Below, one piece after another: positions 42,082-53,533 of a DNA stretch of 64,000 bases. Numbering within the stretch: the stretch's first letter is position 1; every line of letters starts with the position of its first letter. The notes beneath the pieces are model-generated. The model was not told the origin of the DNA, ran no database searches, and was given only the letters and a program-made list of their open reading frames with translations. Source of the stretch: Cordylochernes scorpioides (Eukaryota > Arthropoda > Arachnida > Pseudoscorpiones > Chernetidae). The DNA is taken from NCBI GenBank assembly GCA_030710605.1, contig CP092874.1:42590965-42654964 (forward strand), read 5' to 3'. The translations under genes and the position numbers were made by a program.

Positions 42082-43632
42082 ATTTAAAAACATATTTGTT
42101 GAAATTTATGAAACGTGCAGTCTGATAGAAAACTTCAACATGGCCAATGTGGTAGGTCGGCATCGATAAACTCGCGACTTAATGTACCCCCATTGCCAAA
42201 AATTGCAAGGCGTCAAGTCTGGTGATCTTGGAGGTCACTGGTGTATAAAGTAGCGACTTATCACACGATCTTCACCGAACATATCCTTCAGCAATTGTTT
42301 GGCACTACGGGAGATATGATGTCCTCCATCTTGCATGAATGTTATTTCGCGCTTAGTGCTTGTCTGTTCTGCAATATGGGAATAACCGTTTCTCTCAAAA
42401 GTTGAACATAACATTCTCCAGTCACATAAACGGTTTAAAAAGTTCTTCCATTGATTTCTTCTAAGAAAAATGGCTCAATAAAAAAAGAAATGAAACCACA
42501 CCAAACTGTAACTCTGGGCTGATGAAGTTCTGTAAATATGCTAGGGTTTTCTGTTGCCGAAATGCGGCTGTTTTGAGTGTTAACTTCTCCGTTTAGAGAA
42601 AAGTGAGCTTCATCTGTCCACAAAACATTCGAAAGCCAGTTTTTTATTAATTTTAATTTGCCGGAAAACCCATGCAGCGAATTTTTGACGCTTCTCAAAA
42701 TCGCCGACTTTTAGCTCTTGAAATCTTCGAATTTTTTACGGGTATTTAAACTGTTCCATACGAAATACCTTTTGTCGAGAAACTTATCGAGCACTTACTT
42801 CTCCATACGTGGATAACGTTTCAATAGCCTCAGCATTCTGCAAAACCGTAACAGCCACTGATTTGCATGTCGATGGTCTTCCACTCCGAGGATTTGCTTC
42901 CAGAGATCCATTCTTCTCAAAATATTTTATCATTCGCCTTAGAGAGTAGCAACTCACGGGTCCTTTACCGCTTCGAATACCTTTTAAGGTACGAAACGCT
43001 CGTAAAGCTCCAGTGGCAAATTCTGAATTACAATTTTAAAAATTCACCAAGAGTGCTTTATCCTGTAGATACGGCATTCCAGATTAAAATAAATTATCAG
43101 AGATAGATATATATTTTTTAATGAATTAAAATAAATATAATCGATACTCAGAGTAAGTTGAATTAAAAAAATAGAAATTTATTATCTTCGAAATTTAAAT
43201 CGCTGAGAGATTTCCAGCAAACCGCATCTGAAATATTTATTTTTTTACTACATGTTTAATTTGCATTTACCTATTTCACATATCTCGGATTGCATTTAAA
43301 AATCGTCATCCAATTCTTATTTTTTGGCGAAATAGTGTTTTTATTTTATCATTTGATATTATTAGGGTTCTTTCCTAGTATTCAAAAAGGAAAAATACGT
43401 TTCTATCAGGTATATTTTTAAATTTATCTAACAATTTGGTGCTTAAGCCATGATTCTGGTAGAGCGCCATCTAGCGAATAAAATTGTAACTAGAATCAAT
43501 TAAAAATTTTTCACTATTGGCAATAAAAGGCCCATTGCATCCTTAACACAATGGTGTCTACCGCATTGCTCTAGCGCAAATATTCGCGGAGTTATTAATT
43601 TTTAAATTGTGCAAGACTTCTGGATCACCCTG

Positions 43633-45077
43633 TATGTTTATAATATCATAATTAATATAAACATAATACTTCCTCTTTCTTTTTCAGGTTTTTAAAACTT
43701 TTATTGAATAATTATGAATTACAAAAATATTGTTGATATTATAAAAAATACTTCTATTTGTATACTTAGTATAAAATACGTTTCTTTATTTATTATGCGA
43801 TATAAACGTGTAGGTCTCTCGCTCTAGATTTTCTAAAACCTTTTATGTTATATATATATTAAAATACACACTCTTATACCGCACAAACGACGTGAAAGTG
43901 CGACTCGAAGAACCCCGCCGTTGGATCCGGCGGAGTATTAGGCGCTCCAGGAAAGTACAAAAGCAATGTAAGCGACCAGGAAATTCCATGTAAGGTGTCA
44001 GCTCTGCCATATGCATTCCAATCGGAGGTGAGCTAAGTAATTTTGTCCGCTATCTTCGCTCCTTCGTCCGACAAGGTGGAAAGCGAACAGGCATCGGCTA
44101 GAGATAGTTCTGCTATAAATGACAATACCGAAATTCACTCGACACTTCCAGCAGATTTGCAGAGTATAGATTCCAGAGCTATATCGACGAGAAGAAACCA
44201 AAATCTAGAGCGTTTGAAATTAGAAGGCTCCAGGAACAAGAAAATGTGAAGCCAACTGAAAACATACCTGGAAAATATACTTGGAGACTGCCAATGATTA
44301 AAATGTGCTGAAAAGGTAAGAGATGGATAACGTGAATCGGAAAGAAGCTTTCACAATAAAGAAAGACGACCTACAGCGCCGCTGCAGTCGGAAACGACGG
44401 GAGAGCAAATTAGAAGCTCATGTGTCTCCAGAAGTATAGAAAAGCCAAATAGCGGGAAATAAAACCTGACACTATAAGGCACATAAAATAGTAGACAATT
44501 CTTGTACGGCTGAATTCGTTTATATAAAATAAACATTTTGTTTATACCTTGCTGCATATTGACCTTCAACTAATTGAAATATCAATAATTTAAACAATGT
44601 ATATATAATGATCTATTATTCTCATATGTCGACTCTAAAAATTAAGATTGGGTAAACTTAGAGATGACCGTTAGAGAACACGTGCCCGCCAGAAATAGAT
44701 CAGTGAGTAGAGAGTAGAAGGAAAACGACAGTCTGATGTAGGGAGTTAGACCACCAGGAGTCTCAGCAAGAAGGCCCCCACACTGACCGGTGGAAGGTTT
44801 TTGTTGGCCTTACCACAGAGGTATTTTAAAGTTTGGTCAAGCCGAGTTGGTGACTGAACTCTACGGAGAGCGAGTGCGCATACAAGTCGATGTCGTCCAG
44901 GACGGAAGTGGATTGTGTAGAGAGGGACGCTTCGCAAGAGTGACTGACATCCACGGCGCAAAGAATCCTTCTGACGGCGGAGGTTGAAGATAAGTCCCTT
45001 ATAAGATATTCAGCCTACTTCACATCACTCTAATGAACCCTAACTTAGCTGCACCTCTTCACGAATTTACATGATGT
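43633..45077. other. Unrecognised region
   Basis: Two GC-richer patches (about 43890-44260 and 44680-45000) have short open stretches (for example 44043-44249) with no recognised family. The string GACATCCACGGCG at about 44947 also occurs near 30037. Nothing else identified. Confidence 0.3.
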
Positions 45078-45350
45078 ATCAATTAATTAATCAAACAAAT
45101 GCCGCAGGTTTTTGGAGATGAGTTTCATTTATCTTTATTAAACGTAATCTCGAGCTTTCGGGTATCTCTGCCCTTCTACAGGAGTACTAAATAAATTATA
45201 TATTTTTAAATTTTGTTGTATATATTTATATATATATATTATTATGTACTCCTGTAAAAGGACAGAGATGCCCGAAAGCTAGATAGTACATTTAATTAGG
45301 ATAAACTCATCTTCAGAAGCCTGTTGCATTTGTTTAATTTACATGTTGAC
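45078..45350. repeat. Inverted pair of PLE terminal ends
   Basis: Imperfect palindrome. The left arm, read in reverse, has TACTCCTGTAGAAGGGCAGA then GATACCCGAAAGCTCG. The right arm has TACTCCTGTAAAAGGACAGA then GATGCCCGAAAGCTAG. Outer arms pair further (AACAAATGCCGCAGG against the reverse of CCTGTTGCATTTGTT). The loop is (TA)n-rich. No coding sequence lies between. Confidence 0.75.
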
Positions 45351-46569
45351 TTTGTGCTATCCTGAAAAGATAAAATAACACAAAGGGCGACTGGGCACCG
45401 ACACAACAATATTGTGATAAGTATTGGCGCAAGTAGAACAAACAGTTCCACCTTTTGCCCACAGATGGAGCTCTTAATAACTTTAAACTTTTCTTGCTCT
45501 TTCTAAAATTTGTCGATGTTATCTGACAGTAACTTCTTTTGAAAATAATTCCTATTTATATAAATATACCGGTGTTATATTTTCTCTCTTTAAGCTTGCT
45601 TTTAAAAACTACCCATTGGTTTGAGTAGTGTTCAATGCTGACCAATGAAGAAACGATGTAAAGGAAATAGATTCTCTTGGCCATATCGTACAGTTTGAGG
45701 CTCTTTTTACAACATTGGCTATTTTCACTTTTGTTATTCTGACATTCTTAGTCCAGTAGCAAATCTAGAGAAAATTGACAGTGGAAAAATTAAAATCTAA
45801 TCGATTGGGCTTGCGACATCTGTAGGAAATTTGGAAAAATACCTTCAGAATATTGGCAAAATATCCTTTCTTGATTATTCAAGAAAACAAAACAACACAT
45901 CGGTGAAATATGTTATTTTGCAATCATTATCTCAGCATAATTAATTATGTTGAGCAAAATTTACATTTACCAATATTTTATTTTTTAGAAATACTTTCAT
46001 ATCTGCTGCATATAAACCGCTTATGGATATAATAAACAAAATATAAAAATTTAGTCAATATATGTGTGTATGTAGCTAGTAATTGTTTCAAACCCTTATC
46101 AAAACCAACAAGAAAATCCCAAAAAATTTGCATGTAAACAAAAGACTTAACAAAATTGCTGCGGTTTTGAAGCTTCCGTGCAGGATTTCCGTTAAAGAAT
46201 GAATGGACGAGGAAAATCTTTTGTTATTTTAAAATCAGCTTTGTTGTAATCTTCCCCAGAGATTGCAGAATGTAAACAAAAATTTCTACACAGAGTGAGA
46301 GAAATTGTTGAATATCTATTGAGAAACTGATGTTAGATTGTGTAAAATTGATATGTAATATGCAAATATGTATAATGGCCAATATGTTTATGTCTTGCCT
46401 TAGATGCATAGACAATGTCAACATCCTGTGAAATTAATTTAAAAATCAACAGATAGTTGATATATGTTTCAACAGATGGAATAATTTAATGATCTGGAGA
46501 GGGAAATTTTCTTAATTTATAAATCAGAGACCCAGTACAATTCCTTTTATTATATATATATTTTTTATA
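45351..46569. other. AT-rich spacer
   Basis: No gene or mobile element recognised. Confidence 0.3.
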
Positions 46570-46665
46570 TTAACTCCATAGTTGCGACATAACCTTGACC
46601 CATTGTTACGAGTTAACATTGACACACATCACATTGTATACATCGTTACAAGATAACAATGAATT
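46570..46665. repeat. ATTGTTGCGA-type minisatellite, left block
   Basis: Degenerate tandem units such as ATAGTTGCGACATAACCTTG and CATTGTTACGAGTTAACATT. The same repeat continues beyond the other end of gypsy-4 at 61421. Confidence 0.65.
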
Positions 46666-47365
46666 TGTTGTTGGTTGTTTGTTTAAAACAATCAATGACT
46701 TACGCAAACGATTTACTTTGGAAGATAAACCATTATTTATTTTTATCTTCGGCTGCAGGTTGCATCTATTCCAACATAAACAAACTATATTGAACTAAAT
46801 ATTTTTATATTTGTAGAATAGTGTGAAATATATAAGTGATGTGAATATAAGAAAATGGAATTAAGAACAATACACTGACTGTGTTTTGTAAATATATAAT
46901 TAATCTTTACTAAATTTAAATGTGTGTGATAAATAAATATTTATAATTAAATAATAAATATATAAGTTGTAGTTTATAAAAGATAAACAACACAACAATA
47001 TTGATGATTAACATTTTTTATTTACATGTATAATTGGAAATATTTATATTCTTTAATATTTCAAATAATATTATTTATTTATTTAAAAGTTGTTATTTTC
47101 AATCATTTAATATATTTCACATTTAAATAAACACCTCTAAAATATTTTTAGGTATTATTTTAAAAAGTAAATAATGCAGAATAAAAAAAAACAAAGATAA
47201 TTGATAAATAGATAAGGCAAATGATAAAGTTATCAATAATTTGTAAAGGATAAAATACTTTGAATAATATTACAAAACTAATAAAGTATTTTAATTAATT
47301 AGAAAATTATGAATTTACCTATTTACACACAAGTTTATAGTTTATCTCTAGCGTCCGCTGCATCA
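46666..47365 (-). repeat. 3' LTR of gypsy-4
   Basis: Plus strand begins TGTTGTTGGTTGTTTG and ends GCTGCATCA. It aligns with 60933-61420 over several blocks (TTATCTTCGGCTGCAGGTTG in both). It is about 200 bp longer than the other LTR because of an internal stretch around 46800-47010. Confidence 0.75.
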
Positions 47366-47424
47366 CTCCCTCACCAGTAACTAAGTTACGCTTGGTCAAT
47401 GTAGGGTTGGGATTGGGTTAAATC

Positions 47425-48360
47425 TTACAGGTTGTTTACTTTTTCTTCCACTTCTGGTATTCGAACATTATCTGCAACAGTCTTCTCAGTGGTGTTATTG
47501 TCAAAGTGCACTGCAGGTAAATATGCCGGTTTTAGTCTATGAATGGATATAGAGATATTCTTGCCGTTGATGTCAAGAACAAAATATCTTTCAATTCTTT
47601 CCATTATCCTGTATGGTCCTTGATAAGGTGGCTCAAATGCTTTTTTAACTCTCTCAATTCTCAAGAATACATATGAGCAATTATTAATGTCCTTATGAAA
47701 AAGAATTGCTCTTGATGTCTTAGATGATTTTTCTGGCTTCAAGTCTCTGATGTATTTGCAAAAATCATCAATGTAAGCATTAGAGGATGGAGTTTGTTTT
47801 GAACAATGAAAAATCGACCAGGGAGTTTGATGTTTGTTCCATAAACCATTTCAGTTGTAGAAAACTTTACATCTTATCGTATAGCTGCACGGAAACCCAA
47901 CAAGACTGTTGGTAACGTTTCTTTCCATCTCAAAGTATTGTGTGCTCTAATTGCAGTTTTCAATGTTCGATGAAATCTTTTTATTTTCTCATTACTTTGA
48001 GGATGGTATGGAGTAGTGTGTTGAATTTTAATTCCAAAGATGATTGCCAGTTCCTTAAAAACTGTTGAATCAAATTGCTTCGCACAGTTAGTAATGACAG
48101 TGGTAGGCATACCAAAGCGGACAATCCAGTTCTCATAAAATGCTTCTGCAAGGGTTTCTGCTTTGATACCTTTCAATGGAATAACTTCTGGCCAACCCTT
48201 AAAGCGATCAATGCATGTTAGACAGTAGAGGTGATCATTTGACGGTGGTAGTGGGCAGATACAATCAATGTGCACGAAACTAAATCTATCTGTCGTCTTC
48301 GGAAAAGTACCTATTTCAAATTTTGTATGCCTAGAAATCTTGTTAATTTGACAACCCATG
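47425..48360 (-). pseudogene. Gypsy-4 integrase
   Basis: 48359-47874 encodes GCQINKISRHTKFEIG and FSFVHIDCICPLPPSNDHLY (first catalytic Asp), GMPTTVITNCAKQFDS and PYHPQSNEKIKRFHRTLKTA. In active relatives the second block has Asp and the third has Glu; here they read Asn and Lys, so the catalytic triad is lost. 47742-47425 gives the C-terminal FEPPYQGPYRIMERIERYF and ISIHRLKPAYLP. A stop and frame change separate the two parts. Confidence 0.8.
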
Positions 48361-48479
48361 CATGTACGAGCCCATTATTGGACATTCTTCTTTATGTTTG
48401 TCCAAATGAGTCTTGCTGTCAATTTTGACGCTTGCCATGAATTAGCTGGAACATATTTTTCCTGAATTCTTTGGGGATG

Positions 48480-48900
48480 AATGGTCTAATATTGCTTGTT
48501 GAAGTAGCGCATCATAGTATTTTACCTGGTGGTAAAGAATATTGTTGAAACTTGAGGTTGGTGTGTTGTTTTAGAGATATCAACGCAGTTTTATTGATCT
48601 GTTTCAATGCTATATCATTGTAATCAATCATTGACATTTCTTCTATCCTTGATAATGTATCTGCTACAATGTTTCTCTTTCCATCAGCATTTTCAATATT
48701 TGTAGTGAATTGATATGTATATTGTAGATGCCTAAGAGGTCTTGGTGATGCCTTTTCACTCTTTTGAAGGAAGACATATTTTAAAAGCTTATGATCAGTG
48801 AAACTTTGAAGTCTCTTCCTTCCAGCATGTGTTTGAAGTTTTCAACAGAAAGGTAGATTGCCAATAGTTCAAGGTCATATGTGCTATAGGACTTCTGGGT
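48480..48900 (-). pseudogene. Gypsy-4 RNase H, downstream part
   Basis: Minus strand reads TQKSYSTYDLELLAIYLSVE then NFKHMLEGRDF, the central RNase H region of Ty3/gypsy pol with the E-L-L-A-I block. The start of the domain lies on the other side of the PLE insertion (about 50940-51000, STDSSNWAVGAVLQ). Confidence 0.7.
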
Positions 48901-48992
48901 ATCATGTAATTTTGCAAGGAACTCTTCCTAGTAAACTTTGAAATGAACCAGGCGATAAGGAAGATGGGTGTCTTTTATATAAAACGAGCGCA

Positions 48993-49022
48993 AGCTTTCG
49001 GGTAAAAACCCTTCTACAGGCG
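48993..49022 (-). ncRNA. Hammerhead-like hairpin, inverted PLE-3 end
   Basis: Minus strand reads CCTGTAGAAGGGTTTTTACC then CGAAAGCTTGCG. Stem II and GAAA are present; the box is CTGTAGA instead of CTGANGA and no GUH is seen. The plus-strand counterpart at 50846-50875 is identical in sequence. Confidence 0.45.
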
Positions 49023-49257
49023 GCTATCACATAGCAAGATGGATACCAATGGCAAGAGCTTCTCAAATATATATAGCAGAGGTAATTTGTATAAACAGCG
49101 TGAAAAGAAAGGAGATGCAAAGTAGACAAAAAAGCTATTAAACAAATATATATGGAGAAAAGGCTCGAGATTACATAGAAACTATTACATTAAAGCTTTA
49201 AGAGATACCAGCAAGGAAAACACCATAGATGTCAGGAATGTCTATTTTCCTATTTAC

Positions 49258-50667
49258 AGTGCTTACATATATGGCCTGCCCAAGGTTCACATACCAGGAA
49301 TCTCACTGCGCTCCATAATTTCCTATCACCTCTCTCCTGCTTATCCGTTATCTAAATATCTCTCCCACTTCCTCTCCCTTATCTTAGGTTCCCATAGAAG
49401 TTGTTACTCTGTTTCTAACACTCCCAGCTTTGTTAGTGAAGTTACTGCACTTCAACCCACACCCCACCATGTTATGTGTTCTTACGATGTGACTTCCCTG
49501 TACCTTAGCCTCCCGTATAACTTTATTACGGAAAGCATTAATCTTTTCCTTACTACGGTCAATTTAGATCCCCCCACCATCTCAACTATCACTCAACTTG
49601 TCAGCATTTGCCTAGATATGGATACTTTCACCTATAGACAGGACTATTACAAGCAGATTAGGGGCTCCCCTATGGGAAGCTCATTATCATATATAGCTGC
49701 AGAAATTGTTTTGACCCGCATCGATACCTGGATTAATCAAGTTCACCACTCAGACATCCAATTATGGCGTCGTTACGTCGACGAAGTTTTTTGCATTTGT
49801 GATTCCAGCCTGGAAAACACCATTCTTTCATCCCTTAATAGTTACCATCCGGACATTTCTTTCACCATAGAGCTAGAGAAAGAGCGGGCCATCACTTTCT
49901 TGGATGTGCTCGTCATTCGCTCTTATTGCTCATTCAACACTTCAGTATATTACAAAAAAGATTGTCCCCTTCATTACATTCATTTCAATTCTAATTGCCC
50001 AATTACCCATAAAATCAACATTGTAAAAACTCTCACAAAACGTGTCTATAACCACTTCTCCTTTCCTATTTTCAGAAAAATTGAAAATGAATTAATAATT
50101 TCCCATCTCACTGCTTCCTCTTTCCCTCTGTCCTTTATTGAGAGACATTCATATATTCCTGGTCCTCGGAAACCACCGGATATTTACAGATCAATATGTA
50201 CTCTTCCCTATTCCTCTCTGTCTGTTGCATTGCTTGTTCCCTTAAATCCTTTGGAATTCGAAGTTTTTTACAATAATAGCCCTAACCAACTAACTTCTTT
50301 AAGGCATTCAATCACTAAGTCCTGTACTCCACCTGACGTCCTTCTCTCTTCTGGCGCTGTCTACTCCGTCTCCTGTGAGCATTGCTCTGCCACTTATGTG
50401 GGCGAAACGGGTAGAACAGTTGCCACTAGAGTGTCGGAGCATCAGCGCAATATATCTAACTGTGACCCTAGATCCCTAATATACCAGCATATAGCCGATA
50501 TTGGTCACTCCTTCGACTTTCTCCATCCCACTGTTCACTACCTACGTATTCACAACCAACATCAACGATTGGTGCTAGAATCTATTATCTCTAAAACACC
50601 CAACAGCATAAATAGGAAAATAGACATTTCTGACATCTATGGTGTTTTCCTTGCTAGTATTTCTTAG
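49258..50667 (+). pseudogene. PLE-3 reverse transcriptase and GIY-YIG endonuclease (5'-truncated)
   Basis: An open frame of 469 codons without a stop; the first in-frame ATG is 49474, but homology starts before it. RT motifs: YIYGLPKVHIPG, MCSYDVTSLYLSLP (motif A), QIRGSPMGSSLSYIAAEI (motif B) and LWRRYVDEVFCICDS (motif C). In motif C the expected YVDD has become YVDE. FLDVLVIR follows. The C-terminal GIY-YIG domain reads GAVYSVSCEHCSATYVGETG then RTVATRVSEHQRN, with the conserved Tyr, Arg and Glu. The frame is intact but the N-terminal third of RT is missing, so an active protein is unlikely. Confidence 0.9.
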
Positions 50668-50845
50668 AGCTTTAATGTAATAGTTTCTATGTTATCTCGA
50701 GCCTTTTCTCCATGTATATTTGTTTAATAGCTTTTTTGTCCACTTTGCATCTTCTTTCTTTTCACGCTGTTTATACAAATCACCTCTGCTATATATATTT
50801 GAGAAGCTCTCGCCATTGGTATCCATCTTGCTATGTGATAGCCGC

Positions 50846-50875
50846 CTGTAGAAGGGTTTTTACCCGAAAGCTTGC
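50846..50875 (+). ncRNA. Hammerhead-like hairpin, 3' end of PLE-3
   Basis: CCTGTAGAAGGGTTTTTACC then CGAAAGCTTGCG, downstream of the GIY-YIG stop. Same features and doubts as the inverted copy. Confidence 0.45.
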
Positions 50876-50937
50876 GCTCGTTTTATATAAAAGACACCCA
50901 TCTTCCTTATCGCCTGGTTCATTTCATCATTTAATTT

Positions 50938-51250
50938 CTTGGAGTAAAAGGCTATGGGTTTCCAGCCATTCTCCTCATATTATTGAAGGACTGCTCCGAC
51001 TGCCCAATTCGAAGAGTCTGTGCTCAAAGACAGAGTAATGTCCATGTGTGTGTGTGTGTGTGTGGAATTTTTTTTTGTCCTTTTTTCTGGCACCTTTCAG
51101 GAATTCGGCTTGTGTTTCAGCTGCATCTTTTAGGTATCCTCTATAGAATTTTATCATACCTAGAAAGGTTCGTAAATCTTGTATTGTTTCAGGGGCTTTA
51201 TATTTTTGAATTGCCTTGGTTTTTGAGGGTAAAGGTCTTGATCCTTCTTT
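50938..51250 (-). pseudogene. Gypsy-4 RT connection and start of RNase H
   Basis: Minus strand reads APETIQDLRTFLGMIKFYRG-like sequence (RDLRTFLG block in an alternative frame), then LKDAAETQAEFLKGARKKDK and STDSSNWAVGAVLQ. A (GT)n microsatellite at 51045-51062 lies inside the former coding sequence and shifts the frame. Confidence 0.65.
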
Positions 51251-51255
51251 TGTGA

Positions 51256-51837
51256 TCAGATATATCCATGGAATTCCACTTCTTGCAATCGAAACTTTGA
51301 TTTATTGGCATTGATTCTAAGGCCATGCTTTGAAAGTCTTTCAAATATCATGTCCAAGTGGAATTTATGCTCTTCCTTGTTTTTGGAGGCTATTAGGATG
51401 TCATAAATGTATGGGAATACAAGGTCTAGGCTAAATAATACCTCATTGATAAATCTTTGGAAAGCTGCAGGTGCGTATCTGAGATTAAAACTCATTAGGT
51501 TGAATTCGAACAATCCAAATGGTGTTATTACAGCTGTTTTCTTCTTGTCTTCTTTAGTTATTGGGATTTGGTAATATGCCTTAAAAAGGTCAATTCTGGA
51601 AAATATTTTTTTTTCTCTCAATATATTATGAAATTCTTCTAATCTAGGAATGGGGTGCCGGTCAGGAATGGTTATATTATTTAGTCTTTGATAGTCTCCA
51701 CATGAACGGTACATGCAAACCTTTTTCAATGTCATGTGCAATGGGCTTTCCCATTGAGATTTGGATCGACGAATAATGTTATTTTCCAGCATATATTGGA
51801 ATTCTTGCTCTGCTATTCTGAGGCGTTTGGTGTCCAA
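51256..51837 (-). pseudogene. Gypsy-4 reverse transcriptase core
   Basis: A 193-codon open stretch covers most RT motifs: MLENNIIRRSKSQWESPLHM, YRSCGDYQRLN, RHPIPRLEEFHNIL, FSRIDLFKAYYQIPI (motif A), MSFNLRYAPAAFQRFINEVL and FPYIYDILIASKN. The last is the catalytic box, normally YIDD; the first Asp is replaced by Tyr. The copy is therefore catalytically dead even where the frame is open. Confidence 0.85.
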
Positions 51838-51985
51838 TTATCTTGCTTTTGAAAACACAGGAGGTCCGGTTGTTGTAATTTGATGTCAACTTTGTGCAAT
51901 AATTTGGATGGTACCAAATTGGGTGTACAAAAGGTAGAAATGGCAAATATTTTTCCTCTTACGGCTAGCTTGGTTTTTGCATCTA

Positions 51986-52234
51986 TTATATTTTTCCATG
52001 TATTTCTATTAGATGATTAAATTCATTTAGAAAGTCAGCATACAAAATTCTCTTATCAATTTTTGCAATTATAAATGGAAATGTGAAATCTCTACGCGGG
52101 CCCAAATCTATTTCAAGTAATTTTGTACCATAGGTATCAATTTTGGTATCAATTGCTGCATAGAGCTTGAGTTCAGCTTGCTTTTTGTCTTCACCTTTTG
52201 CGGGTATCAAGCTGACGTCAACACCACTGTCCAC
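51986..52234 (-). pseudogene. Gypsy-4 aspartic protease
   Basis: Begins MDSGVDVSLIPAKG, a degenerate D-S-G-A-D active-site box, followed by DTYGTKLLEIDLG and FLNEFNHLIEI. Position between gag and RT fits. The conserved Ala to Val change and the loss of flanking frame suggest decay. Confidence 0.7.
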
Positions 52235-52572
52235 AGAAAACGCAATCCCGTTTGTTTTTCCTGGACAAATTGGGCAAGATTTGCGGTAATGGATGGCTTG
52301 TTCAACAGCAGAGCTTACTACCGCTAATTCTGCGGTTTAACTCGATCGTTAAAACGGCCACTAGAGCTACCACTCTCGCGAGTTTTGCCACGTTGATTTA
52401 GTGTAAGTTTCTCAATTTGTAGTTCAAGAGATTCTATTTTTTTTTTAAGTTCGGTAGTGTTATTATTAGATTAATTAGTGCACCAAATTTCACCTGAAGG
52501 GTTTAGATAATAATTTTTGCCTGCCATTACAGCTTACTTATCCTAATCTTTCTCAATTGCAAAAATTATGCT

Positions 52573-52862
52573 TTAAATTGTCTGTGGAAGTTTTTCTAAC
52601 CAGATGGTTTTCATCATATTGATAGAAATGTCATCCGGAGACAATGAACGCAGTTTTTGCAGAAGCTGACTCGGCTTCATATCCCTTAGTTCTATTCCTG
52701 AAATTAGTTGACTGATACGGGAAGTTTCACTTTCCGCAAAGAGATTCAAAAGTCTTTCTTTAGCAAAATAATATTTATTTTCCTTTGGCGAAGTTATTAT
52801 GTCCCATAAGTTTTCAACATATTTAGGTTCTAACTGCGATATCAAATAGATGAAATATATGA
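52573..52862 (-). pseudogene. Gypsy-4 gag, C-terminal half
   Basis: Encodes YLISQLEPKYVENLWDIITS, then KERLLNLFAESETSRISQLI and DMKPSQLLQKLRSLSPDDI, the characteristic capsid-like gag of this gypsy lineage. It ends at the right where foreign sequence begins (52863). The missing N-terminal half is at 60692-60861. Confidence 0.85.
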
Positions 52863-53060
52863 AAAAATAGTACAAATGTGATATTGTACTGGGATAAGGT
52901 GCATAAATTAAGAAAAAGGCATTTCCCTATCGTGCAACTGAAAGCTGCTGATGGCTTGCGCCATCTATCGGAATAAATATAAAACTATTCTCGTTGATAT
53001 TTAATTATTCCAGAATTGGCTATTCTCTAATACCCATTCTTGCTTAATCAAGAAAAGCTA

Positions 53061-53102
53061 ACCACGTACGTGTTTCGGGCTGTTGGCCCTCATCAGCGTG
53101 GT
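53061..53102 (-). ncRNA. Minimal type I hammerhead ribozyme, core intact (HHR1)
   Basis: Read on the minus strand: ACCACG (stem I), CTGATGA (core), GGGC-CAACA-GCCC (stem II), GAAA (core), a minimal stem III (A-U and C-G around loop AC), GTA cleavage triplet, CGTGGT (stem I). All conserved positions are present. GUA satisfies the GUH rule. Confidence 0.85.
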
Positions 53103-53197
53103 GCAAGCTGTACCTAAACGACCAAAAAAATGGTCTTTAAGGCATCCTGAAAAATCATGAAACGGGTAGTTAAGGCTCGAATTGCGTGACAGCTTGC

Positions 53198-53239
53198 ACC
53201 ACGCTGAGGAGGGCCAACAGCCCTAAACGCGTCCGTTGT
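53198..53239 (+). ncRNA. Hammerhead ribozyme, inactivated (HHR2)
   Basis: Same architecture as HHR3. The box is CTGAGGA (position 7 is free, so acceptable), but the GAAA box is TAAA, removing the catalytic G12. Stem I is weakened (CGTTGT). Confidence 0.8.
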
Positions 53240-53533
53240 TAGCTTTTCTTGATTAATCTAGAAAGGGTATTTGGCCATTTCTGGAATATTTAAAAATCAA
53301 CGAGAATAGTTGATATTTATTCCGATAGATGGCGCAAGCCATCAGAAAATTTTAGTTGCACGTTAAGGAGATGCCTTTTTCTTAATTTATGCACCTTATC
53401 CCAGTACAATATCACATTTGTACTATTTTTCACATTGTGTAGCGTCCTCACGCAATTCTGGCCTTAACTACACGTTTCATGATTTTTCAGGATGCCTTAA
53501 TGACCATTTTTTGGTCGTTTAGGTACAGCTTGC

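Larger units (their letters stand above)
41590..42960 (-). pseudogene. Family B transposase in B6
   Basis: Minus-strand fragments match the transposase of B2. 42698-42435 contains NWLSNVLWTDEAHFSLNGEV (first Asp) and RVTVWCGFISFFIEPFFLEE. 41823-41590 matches the C-terminal AAKSVIYRLQVVFENEGR. The region of the second and third Asp is broken and interrupted by the palindromic insert at 41824-42081. Not functional. Confidence 0.7.
37708..43632 (-). mobile_element. Family B DNA transposon, complete outline with nested insertions (copy B6)
   Basis: Starts CAGAGTGATCC after TA (37706-37707) and ends GGATCACCCTG before TA (43633-43634). Removing the LINE (38193-41078) and the palindromic insert (41824-42081), each with one copy of its duplication, leaves a family B element comparable to B2. 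The transposase lies on the minus strand. Confidence 0.85.
48913..50925 (+). mobile_element. Penelope-like element PLE-3 with inverted end
   Basis: Flanked by ATCATGTAATTT (48901-48912) and ATCATTTAATTT (50926-50937), a 12-bp target duplication with one difference. The two ends (48940-49256 and 50609-50925) are 317-bp inverted repeats: an inverted copy of the element's own 3' end sits in front of a 5'-truncated body. This structure is known for PLEs. It interrupts the RNase H of gypsy-4. Confidence 0.88.
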
